Below, piece by piece: positions 1 through 7,540 of a stretch of DNA of 64,000 nucleotides. Made by a program: the position numbers and the translations under genes. Within the stretch, counting starts at the first letter, position 1, and each line of letters opens with the position of its first letter. The notes below the pieces were generated by a model that ran no database searches, was not told the origin of the DNA, and saw only the letters and a list, made by a program, of their open reading frames with translations. Origin of the DNA: Thermus aquaticus (lineage in GTDB: Bacteria > Deinococcota > Deinococci > Deinococcales > Thermaceae); contig NZ_LHCI01000106.1 in the NCBI RefSeq assembly GCF_001280255.1, positions 1,746,206 through 1,810,205 of the forward strand, written 5' to 3'.

Positions 1-46
1 AGACAAGGACCAAGCTCAGCGCTAAAATAAGGCTAGAGTGCCAAAA

Positions 47-109
47 GTGCCCCCGGGGAAAGCCCGGGGGCAAAAGCTTTTAGGGACCCATGCGGCTCAG
101 CCGGGCTCC
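47..109. repeat. Hairpin plus palindrome repeat, copy 1
   Basis: A 9-bp GC stem (49-57 with 63-71) is followed by AAAAGCTTTT and, at 93-103, the odd palindrome CGGCTCAGCCG. The same arrangement recurs at 195-258. The hairpin could terminate transcription; the palindrome could be an operator. Function is inferred only from symmetry and duplication. Confidence 0.6.
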
Positions 110-146
110 ACCCGAGTCAACCGGGGCCGCCCCCCCAGGGAGGCGC

Positions 147-176
147 TTGACACCCCCCCACCCCCTAAGGTACCTT
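147..176 (+). promoter_or_regulatory. Predicted promoter of the element operon
   Basis: A perfect -35 TTGACA (147-152) is followed after 18 bp by TACCTT (171-176), a TAnnnT-type -10. It points toward the operon that begins at 351. The second hairpin repeat (197-220) lies between this promoter and the first gene, so it may act as an attenuator. Confidence 0.5.
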
Positions 177-180
177 AGGG
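163..180. promoter_or_regulatory. Perfect 18-bp palindrome over the -10 box (operator candidate)
   Basis: CCCTAAGGTACCTTAGGG is perfectly symmetrical and covers the predicted -10. A further half-site CTAAGGTT follows at 181-188. Position and symmetry fit a repressor operator; the regulator is not identified in the window. Confidence 0.55.
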
Positions 181-194
181 CTAAGGTTGGGTAA

Positions 195-258
195 GTGCCC
201 CCTGGGGAAACCCAGGGGGCAAAAGCTTTTTAGCCCGCATGCGGCTCAGCCGGGCTCC
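195..258. repeat. Hairpin plus palindrome repeat, copy 2
   Basis: A 10-bp stem (197-206 with 211-220, loop GAAA) is followed by AAAAGCTTTTTAG and the palindrome CGGCTCAGCCG (242-252). Relative to copy 1, an added T in the left arm is matched by an A in the right arm, so pairing is preserved; this supports a real hairpin. Confidence 0.6.
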
Positions 259-350
259 TCCAAAACCAAAACGCCCCCTTCCCCTTTTCGGGGACGGCAT
301 ACAGCGGCTTAGGCAAACAAAAGAGGCTACTCAAAGACGGGAGGCAAAGC

Positions 351-608
351 ATGAACGAGGAGAAGGAGCTCAAGCCCTTCTACAGGGTGGAGGAGTTCAA
401 GGACCTCATGGGATTCAGCTACAACCAGGCCCTGGCCGTGGCCCGGGTCTTCGGCTTCCGCTTCGGCAAGAACTACCTCATCCCTCGGCCCGTGGTGGCC
501 CGCTTCCTGGCCGGCGAGGTGTCCCGGGAGGAGGGGGAGCGGATCGCCCACGAGCTGAGCGTCATCAACGCGGAAAGCGAGAAGAAGGCCTCGAGGGGCA
601 GGAGGTAG
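351..608 (+). CDS. Small predicted DNA-binding protein (excisionase-like HTH)
   Basis: An 85-residue, charged protein with ATG start and a GGGAGG ribosome site at about 340. Residues about 11-48 (FYRVEEFKDLMGFSYNQALA and following) have the layout of a MerR/excisionase-type winged helix: a 'bait' helix, a turn and a tyrosine/glycine-rich wing before a proline. It is the first gene of the element operon and lies downstream of the palindromic region, where an excisionase or operon regulator would be expected. The family assignment is from pattern only; it could be any small HTH regulator. Confidence 0.6.
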   Translation: MNEEKELKPFYRVEEFKDLMGFSYNQALAVARVFGFRFGKNYLIPRPVVARFLAGEVSREEGERIAHELSVINAESEKKASRGRR

Positions 609-610
609 CC

Positions 611-781
611 GTGCGCGGGGGGTGCTGGGACGCGGGCCAGGCGGTGGAGGAAATCGCCGTCCTCCTTCGGGCCTGGAGGGCGGGGGAGCTGAGCCCGGAA
701 GAGGCCCTCGAGGAAGTGGAGGAGGCCCTTTACCGCAACAACTTCGGGCCCCTCTTGGAGGAAAGCCGTGAAGCCGATTGA
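611..781 (+). CDS. Small hypothetical protein
   Basis: A 56-residue ORF from GTG with a strong AGGAGGT ribosome site 5 nt upstream (599-605), placed 2 nt after the previous stop and overlapping the next gene by 14 nt. Acidic in its second half (SPEEALEEVEEALYRNNFGP), predicted helical. No recognisable family. The ribosome site and operon packing are the main support. Confidence 0.5.
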   Translation: MRGGCWDAGQAVEEIAVLLRAWRAGELSPEEALEEVEEALYRNNFGPLLEESREAD

Positions 782-1691
782 GAAGCTGGAAGCGCTGGAG
801 AAGAGGGAAGCCAGGCCCTCCCGTCAAGGGGAGTGGGGCCTGGCGGAAATAGAAAAGGCCGCCCAATACATGGCCAAAAGCGGCCTCTTCGGGGTCAAGG
901 ACCCCGTGCAGGCCGTGGCCCTCATGCTCCTGGCCCAGGCGGAGGGGACGCACCCCGCCCGGGCGGTGCAGGAGTACCACATCATTGGCGGGAGGCCCGC
1001 CCTGAGGGCGGATGCCATGCTGGCCCGCTTCCTGGCCGCCGGAGGGCGGGGGGAGTGGCACGCCCTCACGGACGAGCGGGCTGAGGCCACCTTCTCCCAC
1101 CCCCAGGGGGGCACAGTGCGCCTCGCCTGGACCCTCGAGGACGCTAAACGGGCGGGCCTCCTGGACAAGCGGGACAGCGGCTGGCACAAGTACCCCCGGG
1201 CCATGCTTCGGGCCCGGCTCATCTCCGAGGGGGTGAGGACCGTCTTCCCCGGCGTGGCCACGGGGGTCTACACCCCGGAGGAGGTCATGGACCTTCCTGA
1301 GCCCGCCCAGGTGGTCTCCCCCGCTAGCCCCCCGTCCCCCTCGAGGCCCGCCCCTCTCCCCTCTCCCGCCCCCATCACCCCTGAGCAGGTGGGGGCCCTG
1401 GCCCAGGCCTTCTCTGCCCTGGGCCTCAAGGGGGAGCCCGCCCGGGAGCTGGCCCAGAGGCGGGTGGAGCGGGAGCTGGCCTCCATAAAGGACCTCACCC
1501 GGGAAGAGGCGGAAGACCTCCTGGCCTACCTGGAGGAGCTGGCCAAGGGCCTGGAGCCCTTCCCCCGGGCGCGCCGGGGAGAGCTCATTGGGGCCTGGCT
1601 CGAGGAGAACCCCAAGGGAGCCCCAGGGGTTCAGGACCTCCTGAGCCTCTTTGGCCAGCTCCAAGAAGAACCTGAGGAGGAAGCGGTATGA
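768..1691 (+). CDS. RecT-like single-strand annealing protein
   Basis: A 307-residue protein from GTG. The segment around residues 30-170 carries the pattern I associate with RecT-type phage recombinases: LLAQAEG.HPA near residue 50, GRPALRADAMLARF near residue 75, FSHPQGG, and YPRAMLRARLISEGVRTVFP followed by G.YTPEEV. RecT proteins bind single-stranded DNA and promote strand annealing during phage recombination or replication. The C-terminal third is proline-rich then helical and acidic, fitting a flexible linker and an interaction tail. It is translationally coupled to the primase gene (ATGA overlap). Confidence is in the family; exact activity is inferred. Confidence 0.65.
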   Translation: MKPIEKLEALEKREARPSRQGEWGLAEIEKAAQYMAKSGLFGVKDPVQAVALMLLAQAEGTHPARAVQEYHIIGGRPALRADAMLARFLAAGGRGEWHALTDERAEATFSHPQGGTVRLAWTLEDAKRAGLLDKRDSGWHKYPRAMLRARLISEGVRTVFPGVATGVYTPEEVMDLPEPAQVVSPASPPSPSRPAPLPSPAPITPEQVGALAQAFSALGLKGEPARELAQRRVERELASIKDLTREEAEDLLAYLEELAKGLEPFPRARRGELIGAWLEENPKGAPGVQDLLSLFGQLQEEPEEEAV

Positions 1692-2761
1692 GAAAAGCGC
1701 TTGACGGGGTGTGGGAGCACCCCGCCGCCCGAGTGGAGGACACCCCAAGTCTACCACAAGTGGAAGTCCTCCTGGGCCGCCTCGAGGGGGTGCGCCGCGC
1801 GGGGGCAGGCTCCTGGATGGCCCGGTGCCCCGCCCATCCTGACCGGAATCCGTCCCTTTCCATCGCCCTCCGGGATGGCCGCGTGCTCCTCCATTGCTTC
1901 GCCGGGTGCCCCCCTGAGGCCGTCCTCCAGGCCGTAGGGCTCACCTGGAAGGACCTCCGGGAGCCTGACCCCTGGGCCTGGAGGCCTCCCTTCCCCTCGA
2001 GGCCCAGGCCCCCCGAACCCGAAGCCCCTTCCCCCGAGGACCGGGAGAGGTGGGAGGCGTTGTGGGAGAAGGCGAAGCCGGGCCACCCTCTTCTCAGGCG
2101 CTACCTGAGGGCCCGGGGCCTCTCCCTGGAGCCTCCCCCTGCCCTCAGGCTGGCCTTCCTCAGGGGGGAGCCCGTCATGGTGGCCCGGGTGGAAGGGGTA
2201 AAGGGGCTCCTGGGCCTGCACCTGACCACCCTGGAGCCCGATGGCCGGGGGAGGAGGGAGAAGCGCCTGGTCAAGGGGAGCAGGCCCAAAGGCGGGGCCA
2301 TCCGCCTCTTCCCCCTCGAGGCGGGCAAGCCCCTGGCCCTAGCTGAGGGCATAGAAACCGCGTTGGCGGTGCGGGAGGCCACGGGGTGGCCGGTGTGGGC
2401 CACCGTCGCCGCCGGGTTTATGCCCGGGGTGGCCCTGCCCCCGGAGGCCCATGAGGTGGTGGTGTGCCCTGACCACGACAAGGCGGGCCTCGAGGCCGCC
2501 AAGGCCCTGGCCCGGAGGCTCCTCCGGGAGGGCCGGAAGGTGCGCCTGGCCGTGCCCCCCGTGGAGGGGGAGGACTGGCTTGATGCCCTCAAGCGCCTCG
2601 GGCCTGAGGAAGTGGGCCGCTTCCTCCAAGGGGCCCCCGAGGTGGAGGCCTCCGAGGAAGGGGGCCTCGAGGAGGCGCAAAGAAGCCCCCAACCCTTGCC
2701 CCCGCGCCTGGCGTGGGCCCTGGCCCGCCGGGCCCGCATGAGGGGGGTGGCCCATGAGTGA
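1688..2761 (+). CDS. Zinc-finger/Toprim primase-like protein
   Basis: A 357-residue protein. Near residues 40-75 it has a CHC2-like zinc ribbon (CPAHPDRNPSLS, then LHCFAGCPPEAVLQAVGL). Residues about 215-300 form a Toprim fold: ALAEGIETALA supplies the catalytic glutamate and VVCPDHDKAGLEAA the D.D motif. This is the architecture of small phage and plasmid primases that make RNA primers on single-stranded DNA. A proline-rich stretch separates the two domains. Its start overlaps the recT-like stop (ATGA) and its end overlaps the helicase start by 8 nt, so primase and helicase are made together and probably act together at the element's origin. Confidence 0.85.
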   Translation: MRKALDGVWEHPAARVEDTPSLPQVEVLLGRLEGVRRAGAGSWMARCPAHPDRNPSLSIALRDGRVLLHCFAGCPPEAVLQAVGLTWKDLREPDPWAWRPPFPSRPRPPEPEAPSPEDRERWEALWEKAKPGHPLLRRYLRARGLSLEPPPALRLAFLRGEPVMVARVEGVKGLLGLHLTTLEPDGRGRREKRLVKGSRPKGGAIRLFPLEAGKPLALAEGIETALAVREATGWPVWATVAAGFMPGVALPPEAHEVVVCPDHDKAGLEAAKALARRLLREGRKVRLAVPPVEGEDWLDALKRLGPEEVGRFLQGAPEVEASEEGGLEEAQRSPQPLPPRLAWALARRARMRGVAHE

Positions 2762-4712
2762 GCACCTGGAAGCCATTCTGCAGGAACTGACCCCCGAAAC
2801 CTGGAGGGATAAGCGCAACCCCCTCTTCGCGGCCATCGTGGAGGAGGGGCTTGACCATGTGGAGGCTGATAGGGTCCTGAGGGAGGCCGCCAAGCGCGTG
2901 GGGGCCACCCTGCAGGCGGTGCGGCAGGCCTGGCAGGACTTCTTGGGGCCCGCCCCCAAGGAGGACAACGCCGCCGCCGTGGCCGTGCGGCTGGCCCTGG
3001 AGCGGGGGGAGTTTTGGCACGCTCAGGACCGGGAACCCTGGGCCAGCGTCCCCGAGGGAGAGGGCATCGTGGCCCACTACCCCCTGCGGAGCCCTGCCTT
3101 CCGCGCCTGGCTTGCGGGCCTCTACTACCGCGCCACGGAGAAGCCCCTCTACGCCCAGGCCCTTCAGGACGCGCGGGCCGTCCTCGAGGCCAAGGCCCTC
3201 TACGAGGGGCCCCAGCACGCCGTCCATCCCCGGGTGGCCGAACACGAGGGCCGGGTCTACCTGGACCTGGGCCGGGAGGACTGGAAGGCCGTGGAGGTGG
3301 GGCCTGAGGGGTGGCGCGTGGTGGAGAGCCGGGCGTGCCCGGTGCGCTTCCGCCGTAGCCGCTACACCCGCCCGCTTCCCCTTCCTGAGCCCACCGGGCC
3401 CGAAGCCCTCGAGGAGCTGGCCGCCCTCCTGCCCCTCAGGGAACGCCGGGACTGGGCCCTGGTCCTGGGGTGGCTTGTCGGGGCCCTCAACCCCCGCGGG
3501 CCCTACCCCATCCTGGTCCTGACCGGGGAAAAGGGGAGCGGGAAGACCACCGCCGCCCTGGTCCTGAAGAGCCTCCTGGACCCCCAGGAAGGGGGGCTGA
3601 GGGCTGAGCCCAAGGACGAGGAGGCCCTGATGGTGGGGGCGAGGGGGGCGTGGATCCTGGCCTTTGACAACCTCAGCGCCGTGTCCTTGCGGCTAAGCGA
3701 TGCCCTGTGCCGGCTGAGCACCGGAGGCGGCCTGGGAAAGCGGGAGCTTTACACCGATGGCGAGGAGTTTGTGATGGAGGCCAAGCGCCCGGTGGTCCTG
3801 ACCGGGATTGCGTTCGGGGCCCTCAGGGACGACCTGGCCGACCGCGCCGCCCTGGTGGCCCTCTCCCGCCTAAGCGATGAGGAGAGGCGGCCCGAGAGGG
3901 AGCTTTGGGAGCTCTTCGCCCGCCTTCACCCCCGGGCCCTGGGGGCCCTCCTCACCGCGGCCTCAACCGCCCTAAGGAGGTGGGAGGAGGCCCGGGCTGG
4001 CCTCTCTTCCCTCCCCCGCCTGGCCGATTGGGCGGTGTGGGCTGAGGCCGCCGCCCCCGCCCTGGGCCTCGAGGCCGGGGAGGTGGTGGCGGCCTTCTAC
4101 GAGGTGCAGGCCGCTATGGAGCAGGACACCCTCGAGGCTGACCCCGTGGCCCAGGCCATCCTCCTCCTCACCCGGGACTGGCCCGAGGGGCACCGGAGGG
4201 AGTACCCCACGGCTGAGCTTCTGGCCAACTTGGAGCAGGTCATGGGCCTCGAGGAGGCCAAGCGCAAGCCCGAGGGGTGGCCTCGGACCCCCCAGGGCCT
4301 GGGCAAGCACCTCCCCCGCCTCCAAGCCGCCCTTCGCGGGGCAGGCATCGTCATTAGGGGTGAGCGCGACCGGAGGACCAAGAGGCACCGGTGGCTTTTA
4401 GAAAGAGTGGGGGGCACAATAGCCGCAAACGCCGCAAACGCCGCAAAGCCCCTCCAGGACGGCACTCCCGATTGCGGCTATTGTCCCCCCTCCCCGCCTC
4501 CAATAGCCGCAATAGCCGCGCAAACGCCGCAGGAGGAAACGCCGTCTGGAACGGCATCCGCGGCTATTGCGGCTAATGCGGCTATTGACTCCCCCCTTCC
4601 TTCTAAAACGGAGGAGACCCCCCTCGAGGCCCAGGACCCGTACCCGCCGCCCCCCCACTCCCGTGTCCTGGACGGCGTGGAGGAGGTGAACGTGAAGGGG
4701 GTGGAGCTGTGA
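2754..4712 (+). CDS. P-loop replicative helicase / primase-helicase C-terminal type protein
   Basis: A 652-residue ATPase. A Walker A motif GEKGSGKTTAAL lies at about residue 259, followed by WILAFDNLS (Walker B-like) and a conserved VVLTGIAFGALRDDLADRA segment, as in phage and plasmid replicative helicases encoded beside Toprim primases. The N-terminal 200 residues may bind DNA. The last 130 residues contain an alanine-rich low-complexity linker (about residues 555-612) whose DNA is an array of short direct and inverted repeats (4417-4587). Likely unwinds DNA for replication of the element. Superfamily (SF3/D5-like versus other AAA+) is not certain. Confidence 0.75.
   Translation: MSEHLEAILQELTPETWRDKRNPLFAAIVEEGLDHVEADRVLREAAKRVGATLQAVRQAWQDFLGPAPKEDNAAAVAVRLALERGEFWHAQDREPWASVPEGEGIVAHYPLRSPAFRAWLAGLYYRATEKPLYAQALQDARAVLEAKALYEGPQHAVHPRVAEHEGRVYLDLGREDWKAVEVGPEGWRVVESRACPVRFRRSRYTRPLPLPEPTGPEALEELAALLPLRERRDWALVLGWLVGALNPRGPYPILVLTGEKGSGKTTAALVLKSLLDPQEGGLRAEPKDEEALMVGARGAWILAFDNLSAVSLRLSDALCRLSTGGGLGKRELYTDGEEFVMEAKRPVVLTGIAFGALRDDLADRAALVALSRLSDEERRPERELWELFARLHPRALGALLTAASTALRRWEEARAGLSSLPRLADWAVWAEAAAPALGLEAGEVVAAFYEVQAAMEQDTLEADPVAQAILLLTRDWPEGHRREYPTAELLANLEQVMGLEEAKRKPEGWPRTPQGLGKHLPRLQAALRGAGIVIRGERDRRTKRHRWLLERVGGTIAANAANAAKPLQDGTPDCGYCPPSPPPIAAIAAQTPQEETPSGTASAAIAANAAIDSPLPSKTEETPLEAQDPYPPPPHSRVLDGVEEVNVKGVEL
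4417..4587. repeat. Iteron-like array of AATAGCCGC units inside the helicase gene
   Basis: The 9-mer AATAGCCGC occurs forward at 4418, 4502 and 4511, and reversed (GCGGCTATT, one unit GCGGCTAAT) at 4473, 4560, 4569 and 4578, with related CGCCGCAAA units at about 4430-4446 and 4521-4531. The three last copies are head-to-tail. The repeats encode an Ala/Asn/Ile-rich linker. Origin iterons inside a replication gene are known in lambda O; whether this array is the element's origin is inference. Confidence 0.6.
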
Positions 4713-5044
4713 ACCCGTGGCGGAAGCTCATCCTGGTAGCCCGCCCCCTGGCCGAAAAGATTCGGGCCATGCGCCCGCCAAAGATTCGGGTGGTGGCCGA
4801 TGGCCGGGTCCTCTACTGGGCCCTGGCCGTGCCCACTGAAGAGGACCTCGAGGCCCACGCCGCCTGGCCGGGGCAGAACGCCCCAAGCCTGGAGGGGTGG
4901 CTTGTGGAGCGGCTAACCTTCCTGGAGGAGGGCTGGCGGGATGCGCGGGAAGTGAAGCTTCTAGGGGTGTGGGCCGGGAACCCGCCCCGCCTCGAGCCCA
5001 TCGCGCGAGCCTGGATTGAGCCCAAGGAGGTAGAGCGTGCCTAA
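4709..5044 (+). CDS. Hypothetical protein of the element operon
   Basis: A 111-residue protein whose GTG start overlaps the helicase stop (GTGA), implying translational coupling. The centre (IRVVADGRVLYWALAVPTEE) looks like a beta sheet region; the rest is helical. No catalytic motif or known family recognised. Conserved packing in the operon suggests an accessory role in replication or regulation, which is inference. Confidence 0.55.
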   Translation: MNPWRKLILVARPLAEKIRAMRPPKIRVVADGRVLYWALAVPTEEDLEAHAAWPGQNAPSLEGWLVERLTFLEEGWRDAREVKLLGVWAGNPPRLEPIARAWIEPKEVERA

Positions 5045-5309
5045 GACCTTGGCGCAAGTGCTGGAGGCCATAGCGGAAGCGGATGGAGAAGTGGTCCTGG
5101 AGGGCACCAAGGCCTTCCTGCTCCTTCCCCCGGGGATGGAGGGCCTGGTGGAGGAGGCCCGGGAGCACGGGAGGGCCCTGGCCCTCCTGGCCCTCGAGGC
5201 CCCCCACCGCCGCCTCACGCCCCTCGCCCTCATGGCCCTGGCCCAGGCCCTGGAGGAGGGGGACTTGGAGGGAGGCCTCCACGCCCTGAGGAGGGCCGCC
5301 CAGGCCTGA
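5037..5309 (+). CDS. Small hypothetical protein
   Basis: A 90-residue protein from GTG, overlapping the previous gene by 8 nt. It consists of an N-terminal helix, a short beta segment (GEVVLEGTKAFLLLPPG) and further helices, faintly like the small TubC-type domains found beside phage primases, but too weak to assign. Followed by a strong ribosome site GGAGGTGAA for the next gene. Confidence 0.5.
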   Translation: MPKTLAQVLEAIAEADGEVVLEGTKAFLLLPPGMEGLVEEAREHGRALALLALEAPHRRLTPLALMALAQALEEGDLEGGLHALRRAAQA

Positions 5310-5321
5310 AGGAGGTGAAGG

Positions 5322-5648
5322 GTGAAGGGAAAGGCCCCCAAGCGCAAGGGAAGCCGGGTGGAGCGGGAGGTCCTGGCCCTCCTGAAGGAGGCGGGCCTCG
5401 AGGCCCGAAAAGTCCCCCTCTCGGGGAGCGCCCCGGGCTACCCCGGGGACCTGGAGGTGGAGCTTCCGGGCCTCGGGAAGGTGGTGGTGGAGGTGAAGGC
5501 CAGGAAGCGGCTGGCCCTGGAGGCCTGGCTAGAGGGGCGGGGGCTTCTGGTCCTCAAGCCGGACCGGAAGCCTCCCCTGGCCGTCCTTCCCCTCGAGGCC
5601 CTCCTCAAGGTGGCGGCGAGGGGGAAGGCGGGAAAGGAGGAAGCGTGA
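5322..5648 (+). CDS. Hjc-like Holliday junction resolvase / PD-(D/E)XK nuclease
   Basis: A 108-residue protein from GTG with ribosome site GGAGGTGAA at 5311-5319. Motifs match archaeal-type Hjc and related phage nucleases: KGSRVEREVLALLKEAG (catalytic Glu), PLSGSAPGYPGDLEV (catalytic Asp) and VVVEVKARKR (E.K), in the order and spacing of the PD-(D/E)XK fold. Such enzymes cut four-way junctions. In this element it would resolve recombination or replication intermediates made by the RecT-like protein. It overlaps the next gene by GTGA. Confidence 0.75.
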   Translation: MKGKAPKRKGSRVEREVLALLKEAGLEARKVPLSGSAPGYPGDLEVELPGLGKVVVEVKARKRLALEAWLEGRGLLVLKPDRKPPLAVLPLEALLKVAARGKAGKEEA

Positions 5649-6182
5649 AGACTCTTTTGGAAAGCCACAAGTACGCCCTGGACGGGCCTGAGCTCTTCTT
5701 GAGGAACTGGCCCAAGGGAATCTCCTTGGACCTGAGGCTTCTCACCTGGCTGGGCGTGGTGGCGGTGGAGCACCTGGGAGAGGGGGCCTTCGCCCTCCGC
5801 CTCGAGGGCCGCCACCGGGCCGGGCAGGCGGTCTTCTTCCTGGTCCTCCACCTCCTGGGGCAGGGGGTGGAGCTGGAGGTGGGGGAAGAGGCGAAGGGGG
5901 AGCTTTGGGCCTTCCTCACCTTGCCCCCGGAGGCTCTAAAGCGGGTACTGGCACCACGGCCAGGCCTTCCCTCTTAGCGGCGAGGAGCTTGAGAAGACCG
6001 CTGGTCTCCAAGAGGAGGTTCAACGCCTTTGCGCCTCCAAGTACGCCTCGCTAGGCTTCCCGGGCGTGGGGCTTACGGGTTCGGGAAGGGGCGGCTTGCC
6101 CCTCTTCCGGGGAGGGGTGAGGACGAAGGCGGGGGCCTCCTTGGGTTTGGACGGGGCTGGCCTAGGCATAGCCCCAGGTTAG
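5645..6182 (+). pseudogene. Hypothetical gene with probable frameshift near 5943
   Basis: Frame 1 runs from GTG 5645 to a TAG stop ending at 5977 (110 residues, beginning MKTLLESHKY). After the G-run at 5943-5945 another frame opens and stays open to TAG at 6180-6182. If one G is removed the product reads smoothly across the joint (LTLPPEALKR then YWHHGQAFPLSGEELEKT) for about 178 residues and ends 14 nt before the next start, restoring the tight packing seen in the rest of the operon. Without this, the operon would have an unexplained gap of more than 200 bp. Could be a real lesion, a sequencing error or frameshift decoding. Function unknown. Confidence 0.5.
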
Positions 6183-6196
6183 CACGTGGAGGAAAG

Positions 6197-6625
6197 ATGC
6201 CCAGAATGCGGGAGAAGTACGGAAGCCGGAAGGCCCTGGTGCGGCGGCTTTGGAGCGCCATCCGCAAGACCGCCAAGCTCCTGGAGCACGAGGACCCTCA
6301 GGTGGCCCTCCGGGCGGCCCACGCCTTGGCCACCCTCACCCCCGCCTACCGGGCCGCCTACCAGGAGATGGAGGAGGAGGACCCCGCCATGAGGCGGGGG
6401 CGGGAGGAGGCCCAGAGAAAGAGCAAGGAGCTGGTGGCGTTGGAGGGGCAGGCCATAGCCTGGGTGGTCTCAAACACGCTGTTCGGCCTGGAGCGGCCCA
6501 TCCCGGAAGACCCCAGGGTGCGGGCCATGCTGGTGCAGTGGGGCCACCTCACCCCCGAGGAGGCCTTCCCCGAGGGGGAGGCCAAGCCCCTACCCGCCCT
6601 GGAAGGAGGGGAGGATGGTCCTTGA
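6197..6625 (+). CDS. Hypothetical protein of the element operon
   Basis: A 142-residue protein. I chose ATG 6197 because GTGGAGGA lies just upstream; the frame is open further 5' but that part belongs to the preceding gene's region. The protein is strongly helical, basic at the N terminus (KYGSRKALVRRLWSAIRK) and acidic in the middle (YQEMEEEDPAMRRGREEAQR), with HEAT-like ALRAAHALATL. It overlaps the methyltransferase start by 11 nt. No family recognised; a DNA-binding accessory protein is possible. Confidence 0.55.
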   Translation: MPRMREKYGSRKALVRRLWSAIRKTAKLLEHEDPQVALRAAHALATLTPAYRAAYQEMEEEDPAMRRGREEAQRKSKELVALEGQAIAWVVSNTLFGLERPIPEDPRVRAMLVQWGHLTPEEAFPEGEAKPLPALEGGEDGP

Positions 6626-7328
6626 CCTCTCCTCCTCGCCCCCCGTGCGCCTCCACCACGGGGAGGCCCTCGAGGTCCTGGCCTCCCTCAAGACCGGGGC
6701 CGTGGAGGCCGTCCTCACTGACCCCCCCTACGGCACCGGCCATTGGCGGCGGCCCGAAAGCGGGCAAGGGGCTGACCCTCGGGCGGTCTACGGGCGGGAG
6801 CCCTGGGACTCCTGGAGCCTGGCCTGGCTTCCCGAGGCCTTGAGGGTGGCCCGGGGGCCGGTCCTCTTCTTCCTCCCCCAGGACCGCCTGGAGGAGGCCC
6901 TGGCCTTCGCCCGGGAGCGGGGCCTCCCCTTCCGCCTCCTCATCTGGGGCAAGCCTGACCCCAGGCCCCGCCCCCAGGGGCCCGCCTACGCCTTTGAGCC
7001 GGTCCTGGCCCTAAGGGGCCTCCCGGGCCGGGGGAAGGACCTCTTCCTGGCCACAAGCCCCAGGCCGGGGCGGGACGGGGAGGCCACGGGCCACCCCCAC
7101 CAGAAGCCGGTGAGCGTCATGGCCTGGCTAGTGGAGCTGGCCTCGAGGCCCGGGGACACCCTCCTGGACCCCTTCATGGGCTCAGGGAGCACGGGCGTAG
7201 CGGCGGTGGGCCTGGGCCGGGGCTTCCTGGGGGTGGAGCGGGAGGCCTCCTGGCTCCAGGTGGCCGAAAGGAGGCTTAGGAGCGCCCTCCTTCAGGCCCC
7301 CCTTCTGGAGGCCCCCCGGGAGGGGTGA
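6615..7328 (+). CDS. DNA methyltransferase, N4-cytosine/N6-adenine type
   Basis: A 237-residue protein. The catalytic motif TDPPYGTG lies near residue 36, before the AdoMet-binding motif LDPFMGSGSTGVAAVGLGR near residue 187; this order defines the beta class of amino-methyltransferases. PVSVMAWLVE precedes motif I as usual. No restriction endonuclease is next to it, so it is an orphan methylase, typical of phages and plasmids, where it protects DNA or regulates genes. Its target is not visible from sequence, but the element is unusually rich in CCTCGAGG, a possible target. Last gene of the long operon. Confidence 0.9.
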   Translation: MVLDLSSSPPVRLHHGEALEVLASLKTGAVEAVLTDPPYGTGHWRRPESGQGADPRAVYGREPWDSWSLAWLPEALRVARGPVLFFLPQDRLEEALAFARERGLPFRLLIWGKPDPRPRPQGPAYAFEPVLALRGLPGRGKDLFLATSPRPGRDGEATGHPHQKPVSVMAWLVELASRPGDTLLDPFMGSGSTGVAAVGLGRGFLGVEREASWLQVAERRLRSALLQAPLLEAPREG

Positions 7329-7408
7329 GGCCAGGCCCGAAGGGGAGGGCCTCGAGGGGCCAAGCCCCCTCCCCGCCCCCCTCCCCTCGAGGCCCAGGAC
7401 CCGGCGGA

Positions 7409-7470
7409 AGGCGGCAAAAAGCGGCAAAAGGCGGCAAAAGGCGGTCCTGGAGGCGGCAAAAGGCGGCGGA
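7409..7470. repeat. 10-bp phased GGCGGCAAAA repeats
   Basis: GCGGCAAAA begins at 7411, 7421 and 7431 (exactly one helical turn apart) and again at 7453, followed by related GGCGGAAGGCGAAAGAAAG. Runs of four or five A in phase with the helix usually bend DNA. The array lies about 80-130 bp upstream of the promoter at 7535 and could be a bent regulatory region or iterons. Confidence 0.65.
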
Positions 7471-7534
7471 AGGCGAAAGAAAGCGGTCCGCTTTGGGGCC
7501 CCTACCCCAAATGAACCGCTATCGTGTGGCGTGA

Positions 7535-7540
7535 TAGAAT
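7535..7540 (+). promoter_or_regulatory. -10 box of a leaderless transcript
   Basis: TAGAAT ends 6 nt before the ATG at 7547, the Thermus leaderless arrangement; ATGAACC about 17-18 bp upstream is a weak -35. This suggests that the integrase group is transcribed separately from the replication operon. Confidence 0.6.

Noticed and set aside
1..350. Left attachment site (duplicate of the tRNA-Arg 3' end)
   Set aside because: No copy of the tRNA 3' sequence was found here; the left end must lie outside the window.
327..1757. 476-codon open frame on the minus strand
   Set aside because: Antisense shadow of the RecT-like operon created by GC-rich third codon positions; composition is glycine/proline/leucine-rich without motifs.
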